From positions 48,779,491 through 48,843,490 of the forward strand of contig OW799235.1 in the NCBI GenBank assembly GCA_941918925.1: a stretch of DNA of 64,000 nucleotides. The letters are read 5' to 3'. This document shows positions 45,697 to 55,552 of this stretch, one piece after another (positions within the stretch are counted from its first letter, which is position 1; every line of letters starts with the position of its first letter). Made by a program: the position numbers and the translations under genes. The DNA comes from Phyto melanocephala (Eukaryota; Arthropoda; Insecta; Diptera; Rhinophoridae). A model generated the notes under the pieces. That model saw only the letters and a program-made list of their open reading frames with translations. It ran no database searches and had not been told where the DNA came from.

Positions 45697-45952
45697 GTTT
45701 TAATTGTAAATTAAAAATTGCATTTAATTTTATTAACTTTTTTTCAACATCATTTCTATTTTGCTTTTAAAAGTAAAATTCATTACATTTGTAATGCTTA
45801 GTTTTGTGTTTGCTGGGCAATATTATCATATCCAATATAGACGCATTTCATTTATTGAGAGCATGGTACAATTATCAGGTAGCCTCACTAAAACAGCTGA
45901 TTATTTTTTTCTCTACCTTAAGGCTTAACTAAGATGTCAAATTTTGTTTATG

Positions 45953-46007
<55 letters not shown>

Positions 46008-46013
<6 letters not shown>

Positions 46014-46447
46014 ACCAAAGCTTTTGAATATTCGGGATATACTTGACGAGCCAAATGTTGAAACTGTAACTTATCCCTTGGATTCTTAAACATTACTATA
46101 TATTTAGGTTAGGTTAGGTAGAACAGGCAGCTGTTACCTTTAGTAAAAAGTTCACAAACTTTTTTATTTGACGATTCAAGCATTAAATCATCCAATATTA
46201 TTAAGGTTTCTTCATCGTTAGTATCAAAAGTTTTTGGAATTCCTTCAATAAACTGAACATTTTTTATTAATGGTAGTGAATTTTTTTCAGAAAAACACCA
46301 TACAATTCGATCAATGCCTTAAGATGTTGAGTGTTGATTTTCAATCAAATTTTTAATAAACGTAGATTTCCCACAACCTGAGGGACCACATACCATCATT
46401 GTAAATGGATATATAAACTGTTGAAACATGTTTACACATTCATACAT
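46008..46447 (-). pseudogene. Polinton packaging ATPase, broken (copy 2)
   Basis: Identical to 40926-41365, with the same TAA after Walker A and the same internal deletion. Confidence 0.8.
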
Positions 46448-46488
46448 AACACGTAAATGAATTGAAGCTTTACATTCCTTCCATAAAT

Positions 46489-47405
46489 ATGAGTAAACAA
46501 ACTCTTGTTAATGAGCTTCATCGTCAAGCAAGAAAAAAAAACTTTGAGCGTCGACGATTTATTCAGAAGGGTATTCTAGATATATGGCAAATAGATTTAG
46601 CAGAGATGATTTAATAAAGGTTTCAAGTATATGCTTACTGTAATAGATGTATTCTCAAAGTATGCGTATGCTGTACCACTGGAATCTAAAACAGGAACAG
46701 AGATTTCAAAAGCATTTAAAAATATTATAAAGTTGAACGAACAAAAATCTCCCAAGAATCTTCATTCTGATCAAGGAAAAAAATTTTATAATAAAGACTT
46801 TAAAAGTCTAATGAAAAAACTTAATACTAATCATTATCACACTTTTTCAAATATGAAGGCATCTGTAGTTAAACGTTTTTAACAAAACTTTAAAAAATAA
46901 AATGTGGAAACAATTCAGTATGCAAGGAAATTATAAGTGGATAAATATATTAGATAAATTATTGCAAGAGTATAATTCGTCTTATCACCGTACTATTAAA
47001 ATGAGACCCAACTCTGTTAACAAGAAAAATGAAAAAATGCTTCTTAGAACTATATACAATAACATAAAAATATTTAAAAGAGGAAAATATAAGACAAATG
47101 ATTTTGTTCGCATAAGCAAATATAAAAATATTTTTGAGAAAGGATATACACCAAATTGGTCTTCAGAAGTTTTTCAAATAAATAAAAGTTTTGTAACAAA
47201 TCCTATAACATATCAACATAAAGATCTTGAGGGAAATATAATAAAAGGTGGATTTTATGAAGAAGAATTATTAAAAGCTAAAGTTCCCAACGTTTATTTA
47301 GTAGAAAAAGTGTTGAAACGTCGTGGAAAACAGCTGTTTGTAAAATGGCTAGGTTTCGGAAAGGAACATAATTCATGGATTCATCAAACCGACATAGGCG
47401 AATAA
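46489..47405 (+). pseudogene. Polinton integrase, broken (copy 2)
   Basis: Identical to 41407-42323, including the Lys in place of the catalytic Glu. Confidence 0.85.
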
Positions 47406-47469
47406 CCCAATTTTAATCATATATGTATATGTAGCAAACAACGACTAACTTCAATTATTTCTTTTGAAG

Positions 47470-48374
47470 ATGGCTTCAAGTATGGAAGAAAGTGATCTTT
47501 ATGTTACTTTATTAAGTAATGATTCAACAGATATTTATAAAAACTCTTCAAGTACTTTTACAAATTTGCTAAAGCAATCTTTATACCTAAACGATAAATG
47601 GGTAGTTGGATTATCAGATATTTCTTTTTCATTAATGAATAAAATAAAAAAAGAAGATAATGAAAATGTTACAAAACGTAAAAAACGAAATGTGTTTAAC
47701 CAACCTTTAGATTATGAAATATTAAAAACACCAAAGCCGGATGTTAATATTAATCATGAAAGTATTAAATTGAAATTTAAAGAACTTATGAATAAAACAA
47801 ACAAGCAAACAAAAACAAATTTAGAGATTGGTGATAAAATTTCAAACCGTTTAAATAATGCGGATAATAATATTCTAAAAACTATAACATCATTCGAAGA
47901 AAAGAAAGGTGACAATAAAAGAAATCCAAATGTAAAAAAAATGAAAATAAATGTAGCTCAAATATTGAACAAAACGTTCAAACTAAAGATCAAGAGTTTG
48001 AAGCTAATAGAAAAGATTCTATTTTATCGTCAAAAAAATATATTTTGGATAAATCTTTAAATAATTTGCCTACCAATATAAAGAACTTTATTAATAAAAC
48101 TGAATCCACTGGAATAGATGAAATCGTATTTATTTACACTGATATAATTAAACCTCGATATGTAGGAAGTAAAAAAACGATATGTTTAAAAATATTTTCA
48201 ATATCAACATTAAAAAATTACATCCATTTTAGCCGGATTGAATATTTTCCTATCGAAACTTTTAATATTAATGATATTTCGATAATGATTCGAAATGATG
48301 AAGGGAAAGTAATGGACTTGTTAGAATATATTCCAGTTTATTGCACTTTACACTTTAAAAAGAAACGTATATAA
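47470..48374 (+). pseudogene. Polinton penton/minor capsid protein (right arm, copy 2)
   Basis: Identical to 42388-43292, with the same frame break. Confidence 0.8.
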
Positions 48375-48414
48375 TGATTATGTAATAGAAAGATAAATCA
48401 TTTTTATTACAACC

Positions 48415-48684
48415 ATGGATGTGATGTATACAAATTATTATAATAATCAGTCTGGAAAAAACTTACAAAATATTGGAGAAATATATCATACACCAAGAAT
48501 TATACAGTATGGACGTGGTATTGGATCACTTTTTTCAGCATTATTCTCCCATCTAAAACCTTTATTGAAAACAGGTTTGCATATTTTAAAAAATAAATTA
48601 TTAGATATTGGAAAAGAAATGTTGGAGGAAATTGGAACAAAGCCAGTAAAACAAATTTTATTAAACCAAGGGAAAAAGTCATGA
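48415..48684 (+). CDS. Polinton pVI/pX-like small virion protein (right arm, copy 2)
   Basis: Identical to 43333-43602. Confidence 0.6.
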   Translation: MDVMYTNYYNNQSGKNLQNIGEIYHTPRIIQYGRGIGSLFSALFSHLKPLLKTGLHILKNKLLDIGKEMLEEIGTKPVKQILLNQGKKS

Positions 48685-48851
48685 ATGACATTACAGAGGC
48701 TGCTATTGACAAGATTAAAACAATGCAAAGAGGCAAAGGGAAGCGTATAAAACTAAAACGTTTAAAACAGAGACCGCAGAATAAATTAAAACGTTGCAGA
48801 GGAAAGAACTTTAAAGATATTTTTGGAAATTTGAAATGTCTGGATTTATAG
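48681..48851 (+). CDS. Polinton small basic protein (right arm, copy 2)
   Basis: Identical to 43599-43769. Confidence 0.5.
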   Translation: MNDITEAAIDKIKTMQRGKGKRIKLKRLKQRPQNKLKRCRGKNFKDIFGNLKCLDL

Positions 48852-50108
48852 AATGCATGAAAAGTGAATTAGATGTATTTGAAGCTCCTCCAATTCAAGC
48901 CAGTGTCATTAAAACTGAAGAAATATCCCACAACCCAATAGCTTCTGTGGATAATTCTAGTACTATTGAGTTTGTATCATTAGGAAATGGAGAAACTTAT
49001 AGAGATCTCAATAGAATTTATCTTAAATCGTCAACGACTAGGTTGAATTCAAAGGGAGCGGAAGTGTTGTTAATAACCTTTTATATTCATTATTTAGAAA
49101 CTGTATAGTTAATCTAAATAATAAAAATGTATCCCAACCTGACAATAACTATCACTATAGAGCATATATGGAAACATTGTTAAATTATGGAAATGATGCT
49201 ACATATCTTGAATCTTGTGGTTGGGCAGTTGATACAAATAAAATTAATTCATTAATTGAGAAAGAAAACCCCGGATTAGAAGAAAAGAAGAAAATTATTT
49301 AAAATTAGAAAAAAAAAGTAGAGCTTTTTGGAAAACTTCATGTAGATGTGTTTAATCAACAAAAATACTTGCTAAATAATGTTGATATTAAGGTAACGCT
49401 AAATTTGGAGAAACCCGAATTCTATATTTTAGAAAGTTGAGATAAAAATTAATGTAATTTAAAAATACATGAAGCTAATTTATACATAAATCATCTTGCT
49501 ATCAATAATAATATTTTAATGGCACATCACAACGTGTTGCAATCAAAAAATGGAATTTACCCATATAAGAGAGTTGAAATAAAAACATTTACTATACATC
49601 CTGGAAATCACTCGTTATCTTTAGATAATGTTATACTTGGACAGCTACCAAATTTTGTAATTTTTGGTATGGTATCTAATAAAGCTTATACAGGAGATAG
49701 AAAAGAAAATCCATTTAACTTTCAACATTTTAACCTACAAAGATTCAATTTGGTTGTTAATGGAGTGCAATTTCCGCACAACCAATTGAATTAAACTATA
49801 ATAATGGCACAATTATAAGCACCCGTGGCTATCAAACACTATTTAAAGGAACTGGAATTCATCATTTTGATAAAGGTCATCAAAAACCCAAAGAACCTTT
49901 TGATAATGGATATTTTATGCTAGCTTTTGATTTAACGCCAGATCATAATAACAACTCTAACTGTGGAAATTTAATAAATCAAGGGACAATTCGCATTGAA
50001 GGACGTTTTGGAAAACCAATTACTGAATCGATTACCTGTTTAGTGTATTGTGAATTTGATAGCATAATAGAAATTTAGAAGTCTCGCAGTATTTTTCAAA
50101 CGCTATGA
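48836..50108 (+). pseudogene. Polinton major capsid protein (right arm, full span)
   Basis: N-terminus at ATG 48836, second jelly roll from about 49519 (YKRVEIKTFTIHPGN, VILGQLPNFVIFGMVSNKAY, NPFNFQHFNLQRF). Frame breaks lie near 49060-49310, the 1-nt deletion near 49780 is identical to the left arm, and a private TAG at 50076 replaces an Asp codon still present in the left arm. The natural stop TGA (50106-50108) overlaps the protease ATG at 50105. Pseudogene. Confidence 0.85.
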
Positions 50109-50293
50109 ATTCAATTACAATAAAACATACTTTGAATTCAAACAATATAACCAAGAGTAAATTTAAAGGTGTTTATGCATGCAATAAATTACCGACAAAA
50201 TCATTTAAAAAACCATGTGTTTATACATTTTTATTGATAATGCTTACTAAAAATGTAGAAGACATAAATAATTATCAAATAAGTCATACTTAA
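50105..50293 (+). pseudogene. Polinton adenain-like protease, truncated (right arm)
   Basis: Same N-terminal part as 24027-24239 up to KSFKKPCVY. It is then fused by a deletion of about 950 bp (relative to the left arm) to the intergenic sequence that follows ORF94. No catalytic region remains. Confidence 0.7.
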
Positions 50294-50316
50294 ATTATTC
50301 AATATTCAAGGATTAA

Positions 50317-50601
50317 TTATATACGCTTTGCTAATAAATAATATCTCCTTATTAGATTGTCTATGATAATTTTTTTCTGGTTGTATATAACACATCTGCA
50401 TGTATCAGGACCCTCAGTTGTGGTATCCGTTGACCAAATACAACTTTTGTAATGAGGTCCATGTTTTCCATACACAGGTGTATCCTCAATGAATTCGCAA
50501 TTGTTTGTAAATTCTAAAAATTTTTCAATAAGACAAAGATGTTCAATAAAAATGTAGCCACCAAAGTCTTTTAAGAATTGAAGAATTATGCTTCGTGACA
50601 T
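50317..50601 (-). CDS. Polinton ORF94 (right arm), unknown
   Basis: Intact 94-aa frame, mirror of 22826-23110 with two substitutions (His to Leu in the EHHC block, Ile to Thr). Unknown function. Confidence 0.55.
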   Translation of the reverse strand: MSRSIILQFLKDFGGYIFIEHLCLIEKFLEFTNNCEFIEDTPVYGKHGPHYKSCIWSTDTTTEGPDTCRCVIYNQKKIIIDNLIRRYYLLAKRI

Positions 50602-50749
50602 GTTTACTTGGGAACTTTTTATAATAAATAATTGATTTTAGAAACATTTCTGTTATTTATAGAAAATCTTAATTATATGTATGTATGTATATACCTATAT
50701 ATATATATATTTATTTATTAAAAAACATACATATTAAAAAACTTATATA

Positions 50750-51160
50750 TTAATGAATTGTCTGAATTTTTGATGGTTCCCAATTAAAACAAGGTTGAGT
50801 ATTAGGAATGAAAATGCTTTCATCAATATTTTCATCGTTATCATTTTCAATCATAGCAGTCATTTCCTCCAGTTCTAAAATATATTCATCATTGCTCAAC
50901 TTTTTTCTTAACATAAATTTTCCATTATCAAATCCTTCAAGCACTTTGTCATCCAAATTATTATAACGCTTGGGAAGATATAGCATTCCATTTTCGAGCT
51001 CTGCTATAACTACATTACCATATTTAGCCTTATAACGAAACATTGAAAAAACCCTGTGTGGTTTTGGTTGCTGTAAATCCTTTACAGTTAGGTATGATTT
51101 TGCCCCAAGTTTGTTAAAAGCTTTAACAATTTCAGCGTTTGTTATTTTCTTGTTAGACAT
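50750..51160 (-). CDS. Polinton ORF136 (right arm), putative OB-fold-like protein
   Basis: Intact 136-aa frame, mirror of 22266-22676 with two substitutions (Ser to Pro near residue 32, Pro to Gln near the end). See the left-arm entry for the domain argument. Confidence 0.6.
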   Translation of the reverse strand: MSNKKITNAEIVKAFNKLGAKSYLTVKDLQQPKPHRVFSMFRYKAKYGNVVIAELENGMLYLPKRYNNLDDKVLEGFDNGKFMLRKKLSNDEYILELEEMTAMIENDNDENIDESIFIPNTQPCFNWEPSKIQTIH

Positions 51161-51390
51161 TGCTTTTACTCTTCAATATTTATGATGAATGATTGAATAT
51201 TATTTTGAAAACCTTACTTTAATAATTAATCAGGAAGATTCTAATATATACAACTATTTTCTCATAATTTCCCTCTTTACTATTTTAATAAAAATCACTC
51301 AAACAATAATTTTCTCTTAAAATTATTCATCTTTAAAAATAAAATTCATCTTTATGGAAAACTATACATAATTACATTCAATAAAAATTA

Positions 51391-54371
51391 CACTGCTCTG
51401 CAACAAAATCCTCCATTTAATGAAACTATGTGGACTATATGGATTTTGACGCGCTTAACTCAAATCCGTTGTCGGTTTCTTTCCATCAGATGGGGATTTT
51501 TTTTTATGGGCGTGGCAAATTTTTCCCCCTAAATTAGTCAGGTACGGACACATATTTAATCGTAACTCGAGAATCAGTCATCCGATTTTCAAAAATAAAA
51601 CACTAAAAAATGTGTAACAAAATTGTTTTTATTTCAATGGAATACAATTTTTCTCTATCTCTTATCGTTTTGGAGTTATTTAAAAATTAATGAAGAAAAA
51701 TATTTTTTTTCGTGCAAAATTCGTATTATTTTTCAATTTAAAAATGGAATTAAAAAAAAGATAAGGCAAATATTCAACATTTTAAACTTTTTTCTGAGAG
51801 CTATTTATCTTGGAAATAAAAAAAGCCATAAACCATAAAAATCAGTTAAAAAATGTGGATTTTATTGTCAATTTACCGCAGGTACCCAATATTGTAATGC
51901 AACCAGCCTAACATATGATATATGTAACATTTCGTTATGTGAGCAGGTAATGGAACTAAAGTACAACGGTATTTTACATAGCTCTTGGAATTAATATTTA
52001 TAACAGTATTTTTCAATTACCTGTGATTTCAAATTAAGAACGTTAGGGTAGATTCTGGTATTTATTGTATATATAGAAGCTAATGGGCAATAAGTTAGTC
52101 ACTTTTAATTTGAATGTCGTGCGGTTAAAATCGGCAACAGTAAATAGATCTTTTAGTGTACTTTGTTATTGTTTAAAGAAATAAAGCAATTATAGAATCC
52201 ACAAACGCTTTCATATTACAAAACGTCAAGGATTTGTAACAAACCTCTAAATTTATTTTGTTACGTATGTGGCGATCTAACTTTAAGTTCTCAACGGGGA
52301 CAATATCTTCCAGGCTTAAAGATGCTTATTGCCGTTATTTTGGGTTTCCTATCGATGATAGAGATAAAAATTGGCTGCCGAAAATATGTTGTAGTAGCTG
52401 TGGTAAGTCTTTAAGAGGTTGGTTAAAAGGAAGTCATAAGTCTTTATGAAGCCGTTTATGAAGCCAGCGATTTGGAGTGAACCACAAAATCATCAAAATG
52501 ATTGCTACTTTTGCCACACTAAAACACGTGGGTTTACGAAAAAAACAAAAAATAAAGTTACATATCCAAATACTTCATGCGTCAAACGACCAGTTTTCCA
52601 GTTTACAAGTAAATTTTTAGCTCAATTGCCATTGAAGAAGATGGGCTTTCTGCAGCAACTGAATCCACTTACCCTATCATGGGTGTTTCTTCGCATTCAT
52701 TTGGAAGTCCAACGAGTACACCTAATTTTCCGAATTAAACTGATATGAATAACTTAGTTTGTAAATCAAGGCTTTAAAAAAACCAAGTCTGAGCTTCTTG
52801 CATCCCAATGAAAAGAATGGAGTTTGCTGCAAACGGACGTTAACGTCTCTTACTTTCGAAATAAAGAACAACCTTTTTTAATTTATTTCAGCAAAGAGGA
52901 AGGTTTGATATTTTGCGATAATGCTGATGGACTTTTGCGACAACTGTGTTTCAGTCATAAATCTCAGGATTGGCGGCTTGTTATTAATTCATCCAAGACA
53001 AGTCTGAAAGGCGATTTACTTCACAATGGCAACAAATTTCCATTGGTCCCACTCGCGTATGCAAGAAATATTAAAGAAAACTATTGTAGCATGAAGATGA
53101 TACTGCAAAAAATGTTTATATTCCCATTACTCATGGAACGTATGTGCAGATTTGAAAGTCGCAGCAATGCTAAATGGATTGCAAAGTGGATATACTAAGT
53201 TTTATTGCTTCTTATGTAAATGGTATAGCCGCGCAAAAGAAAAACACTACAATGTTAAAATTTGACCGAAAAGAGTAAATTTTATTCCAGGAAAAAAAAA
53301 AATTAGCAGAAGAGCCTTTAAAACAAAAGGAACAAACTCTTCTCTTCATATAAAGCTAGGCCTAATGAAAAATTTTGTCAAAGCAATGAACAAGGATGGT
53401 GTAGCTTTTCTATACATTAAGAGCAAATTTCCTAGAATCAGAGATGCTAAAGTAAAAGAAGGCATATTTGTAGGTCCACAAATATGACAAATTATGAAGG
53501 ACGAGGTCTTCAGAACGAAATTGAATGATGTGGACAAAAGGGCATGGGCAGCGTAAGCTACTTTTTTATATTAACAATGTTTCCTAAATAAAAATTAATA
53601 ATTATTAACAAAATTTTTGTGTTATTTTAAATAAAATAGTCTGTAAATATTTTAATTTTTTATTGTAATTTGAAGTTATCTACGGGTGACGACAGGGTGG
53701 GTGCTTTAAGCGAGGCGTTGCTACAAAATTACAATCTGGCAAATTTTTGTGCTTGTATTTGCTTTTGTTGTACGAAAATAGATAGAAGTAAAAAGTTGCC
53801 ATTCATTGTTGCTACAAGTCGCCTTAGTGCGCCCACTCTGAAGTTGTTTGCTGCATTACACATATTTGGTCAATATTGGGTACCTGCGGTAAATTTACAA
53901 TAAAATCTAAATTTTTTAACCGATTTTCACGGTTTATGGCTTTTTTTATTTCCAAGACAAGTAGCTCTCAGAAAAGAGTTTAAATTTTTTTTTAAATTTT
54001 TTTTAATTCCATTTTTAAATTGAAAAATATTACGAATTTTGCACGAAAAAAATTTTTTTCTCCATTAATTTCTAAATAACTCCAAAACGATAAGAGATAG
54101 AGAAAAATTTTATTCCAAAATAAAACCAATTTTGTTATACATTTTTTGGTGTTTTATTTTTGAAAATCGGATGACTGGTTCTCGAGTTAGGAGGAAATAA
54201 GTCTCCGTACCTGACTAATTTAGGGGGGAAAATTTGCCACGCCCATAAAAAAAAATCCCGATCTGATGGAAAAAAACCAACAATGGATTTGAGTTCAGCG
54301 CGTCAAAAACCATATAGTCCACATAGTTTTATTTAATGGGATGACAAAAAATTATTTTTTGCAGAGCAGTG
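51391..54371 (+). mobile_element. DNA transposon with ~500-bp TIRs, CACTG termini (CMC-like)
   Basis: Ends CACTGCTCTGCAA in inverted orientation, flanked by TTA at 51388-51390 and 54372-54374; the Polinton sequence is continuous without the insert. TIRs extend about 500 bp (51391-51893 and 53868-54371, roughly 90% similar by eye). CACTG termini with a 3-bp TSD suggest the CACTA/CMC group; this is inference. The body carries a decayed protein of a family common in arthropod genomes. Confidence 0.8.
52237..53556 (+). pseudogene. Decayed transposon protein (arthropod FCYVCG/WLKG family)
   Basis: Fragments in changing frames follow the order of a large arthropod protein family: LFCYVCGDLTLSSQR (Cys pair), YFGFPIDDRDKNWLPKICCS, CGKSLRGWLKGSHKS, AIWSEPQNHQNDCYFC, then from 52824 NVSYFRNKEQPF, WRLVINSSKTSLKGDLLHNG, and from 53340 LHIKLGLMKNFVKAMNK, PRIRDAKVKEGIFVGPQI and LNDVDKRAWAA. 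At least five frameshifts or stops. The family is usually annotated as uncharacterised; its presence between TIRs indicates it is transposon-encoded. Confidence 0.7.
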
Positions 54372-54958
54372 TTATTTTCTCTTAAATTATTCATCTTTGA
54401 AAAATAAAATTCATCTTTATGGAAAACTATAATTACATTCAATAAAAATTATTTTCTCTTAAATTATTCATCTTTTAAAAATTAAATTCATCTCTTCGCA
54501 TTCTTATTTAAACAATTTTGTACATAGATTTTTATTTTAAAACAATTTTTTCTACATACATTTTCTAAAACAATTATGTAAGTTTGTATTCACATATTTA
54601 TATATGCAAGTATTTATGTATGTATATACAAACAATAATTTACCTTTGCATTTCCTCATATTACAATTATAAAAAATTTTAACAACAAAAAAATCATCCG
54701 TATGAGTAAACTGCACAGACAATAAAAAAATTAAACTTGAAACTTGACACAAACAAACCAATAACAAAATGCATATCAACCAAAATCAAAAATCAGCCTT
54801 ATGGAAATTACCATTGGGATGAAAATTTTAAATTATTAACAAAAATTCATCCTTATGGGGATTTACCATTGGGATGAAGACTTAAAACAAAAATTCGTCC
54901 TCATGGAATCTCCATAAGGATCAATTTTCTGTCCGAGAATGCCCACAAATATACTACT
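54345..54958. repeat. Polinton right terminal region
   Basis: From 54372 onward, the inverse of the left terminal region, ending ATATACTACT before TSD CTCGCA. The repeat continues inward at 51161-51387 on the other side of the CACTG element, whose last bases are 54345-54371. Confidence 0.8.
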
Positions 54959-55157
54959 CTCGCACACGTAATCGTTTATGGAATTGGTTAGACACTAAAT
55001 TTACTAAACAAGATGAGTATATTAACCCATTAAAGACGGCTCATAGACCGCTCGTACGATTTTGACAAAACTTTCAGAATTTTACCTGAAGGTCAAAAGA
55101 AATTGCTTAGTGTAAAAAAAAAAAATTTTACCTACCCCCATTCCTGAGATAGGACAT

Positions 55158-55173
55158 GGGTATTTAAATACCC
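55158..55173. repeat. piggyBac subterminal palindrome GGGTATTTAAATACCC, left
   Basis: Perfect 16-bp palindrome followed by AACCGT; mirror copies at 57587-57602 (preceded by ACGGTT) and 57937-57952. Confidence 0.9.
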
Positions 55174-55552
55174 AACCGTCTTTAACGATATACCTTTTTA
55201 AACATTTTTGAAGAATTTTGTTTTTCTTGTTTCAGTATAAATAAAAAGCTTTTTTTTTTGTTTACAAAATTATTAACTTTTTTTACCACTCAAATTTCAA
55301 GAGCGTAACAAATATTTAAAATTACGCAGTACAAAGTAAATCCAACTTTGAACTCTATATCTTAGTATTTTGTTTTTAAAAAGGGGATTCCCAGTTTGCT
55401 TCTCCTTTTTCATTCTTGTTGAACTTTTTACATGTAGTTTATTTTAGTAAAGCAAAGTGAACAGGTGAAATCAAGTGATTTTTTTTTACAATAAAACAAG
55501 TGCATAAAAACATAAATTTTTGCGAAAAAAGTTATAAATAACCAATATAAAA

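Larger units (their letters stand above)
38898..49061 (+). repeat. Tandem duplication 2: two direct copies of 5082 bp
   Basis: Unit 38898-43979 is repeated as 43980-49061 with constant offset 5082. All predicted peptides are identical in the two copies. The unit runs from the Helitron 3' end through the hAT relic, ATPase, integrase, penton and small virion genes to the capsid N-terminus. Only a few bases (AA/GGAA) are shared at the join. Confidence 0.9.
21453..54958. mobile_element. Polinton/Maverick locus with palindromic arms and nested elements
   Basis: Begins AGTAGTATATTTGTGGG and ends with its complement. The 6-bp TSD CTCGCA at 21447-21452 and 54959-54964 fits the Polinton rule. Structural genes recur in both arms in inverted order: left 21453-31205, right about 42335-54958, minus the 51391-54371 insertion. 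Integrase and ATPase lie only on the right; two further small ORFs lie only on the left. No PolB frame is present. Non-coding stretches inside (22680-22825, 23111-23588, 23796-24026 and their copies) are AT-rich. Internal tandem duplications and at least six other elements enlarge it to 33.5 kb. Confidence 0.85.
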
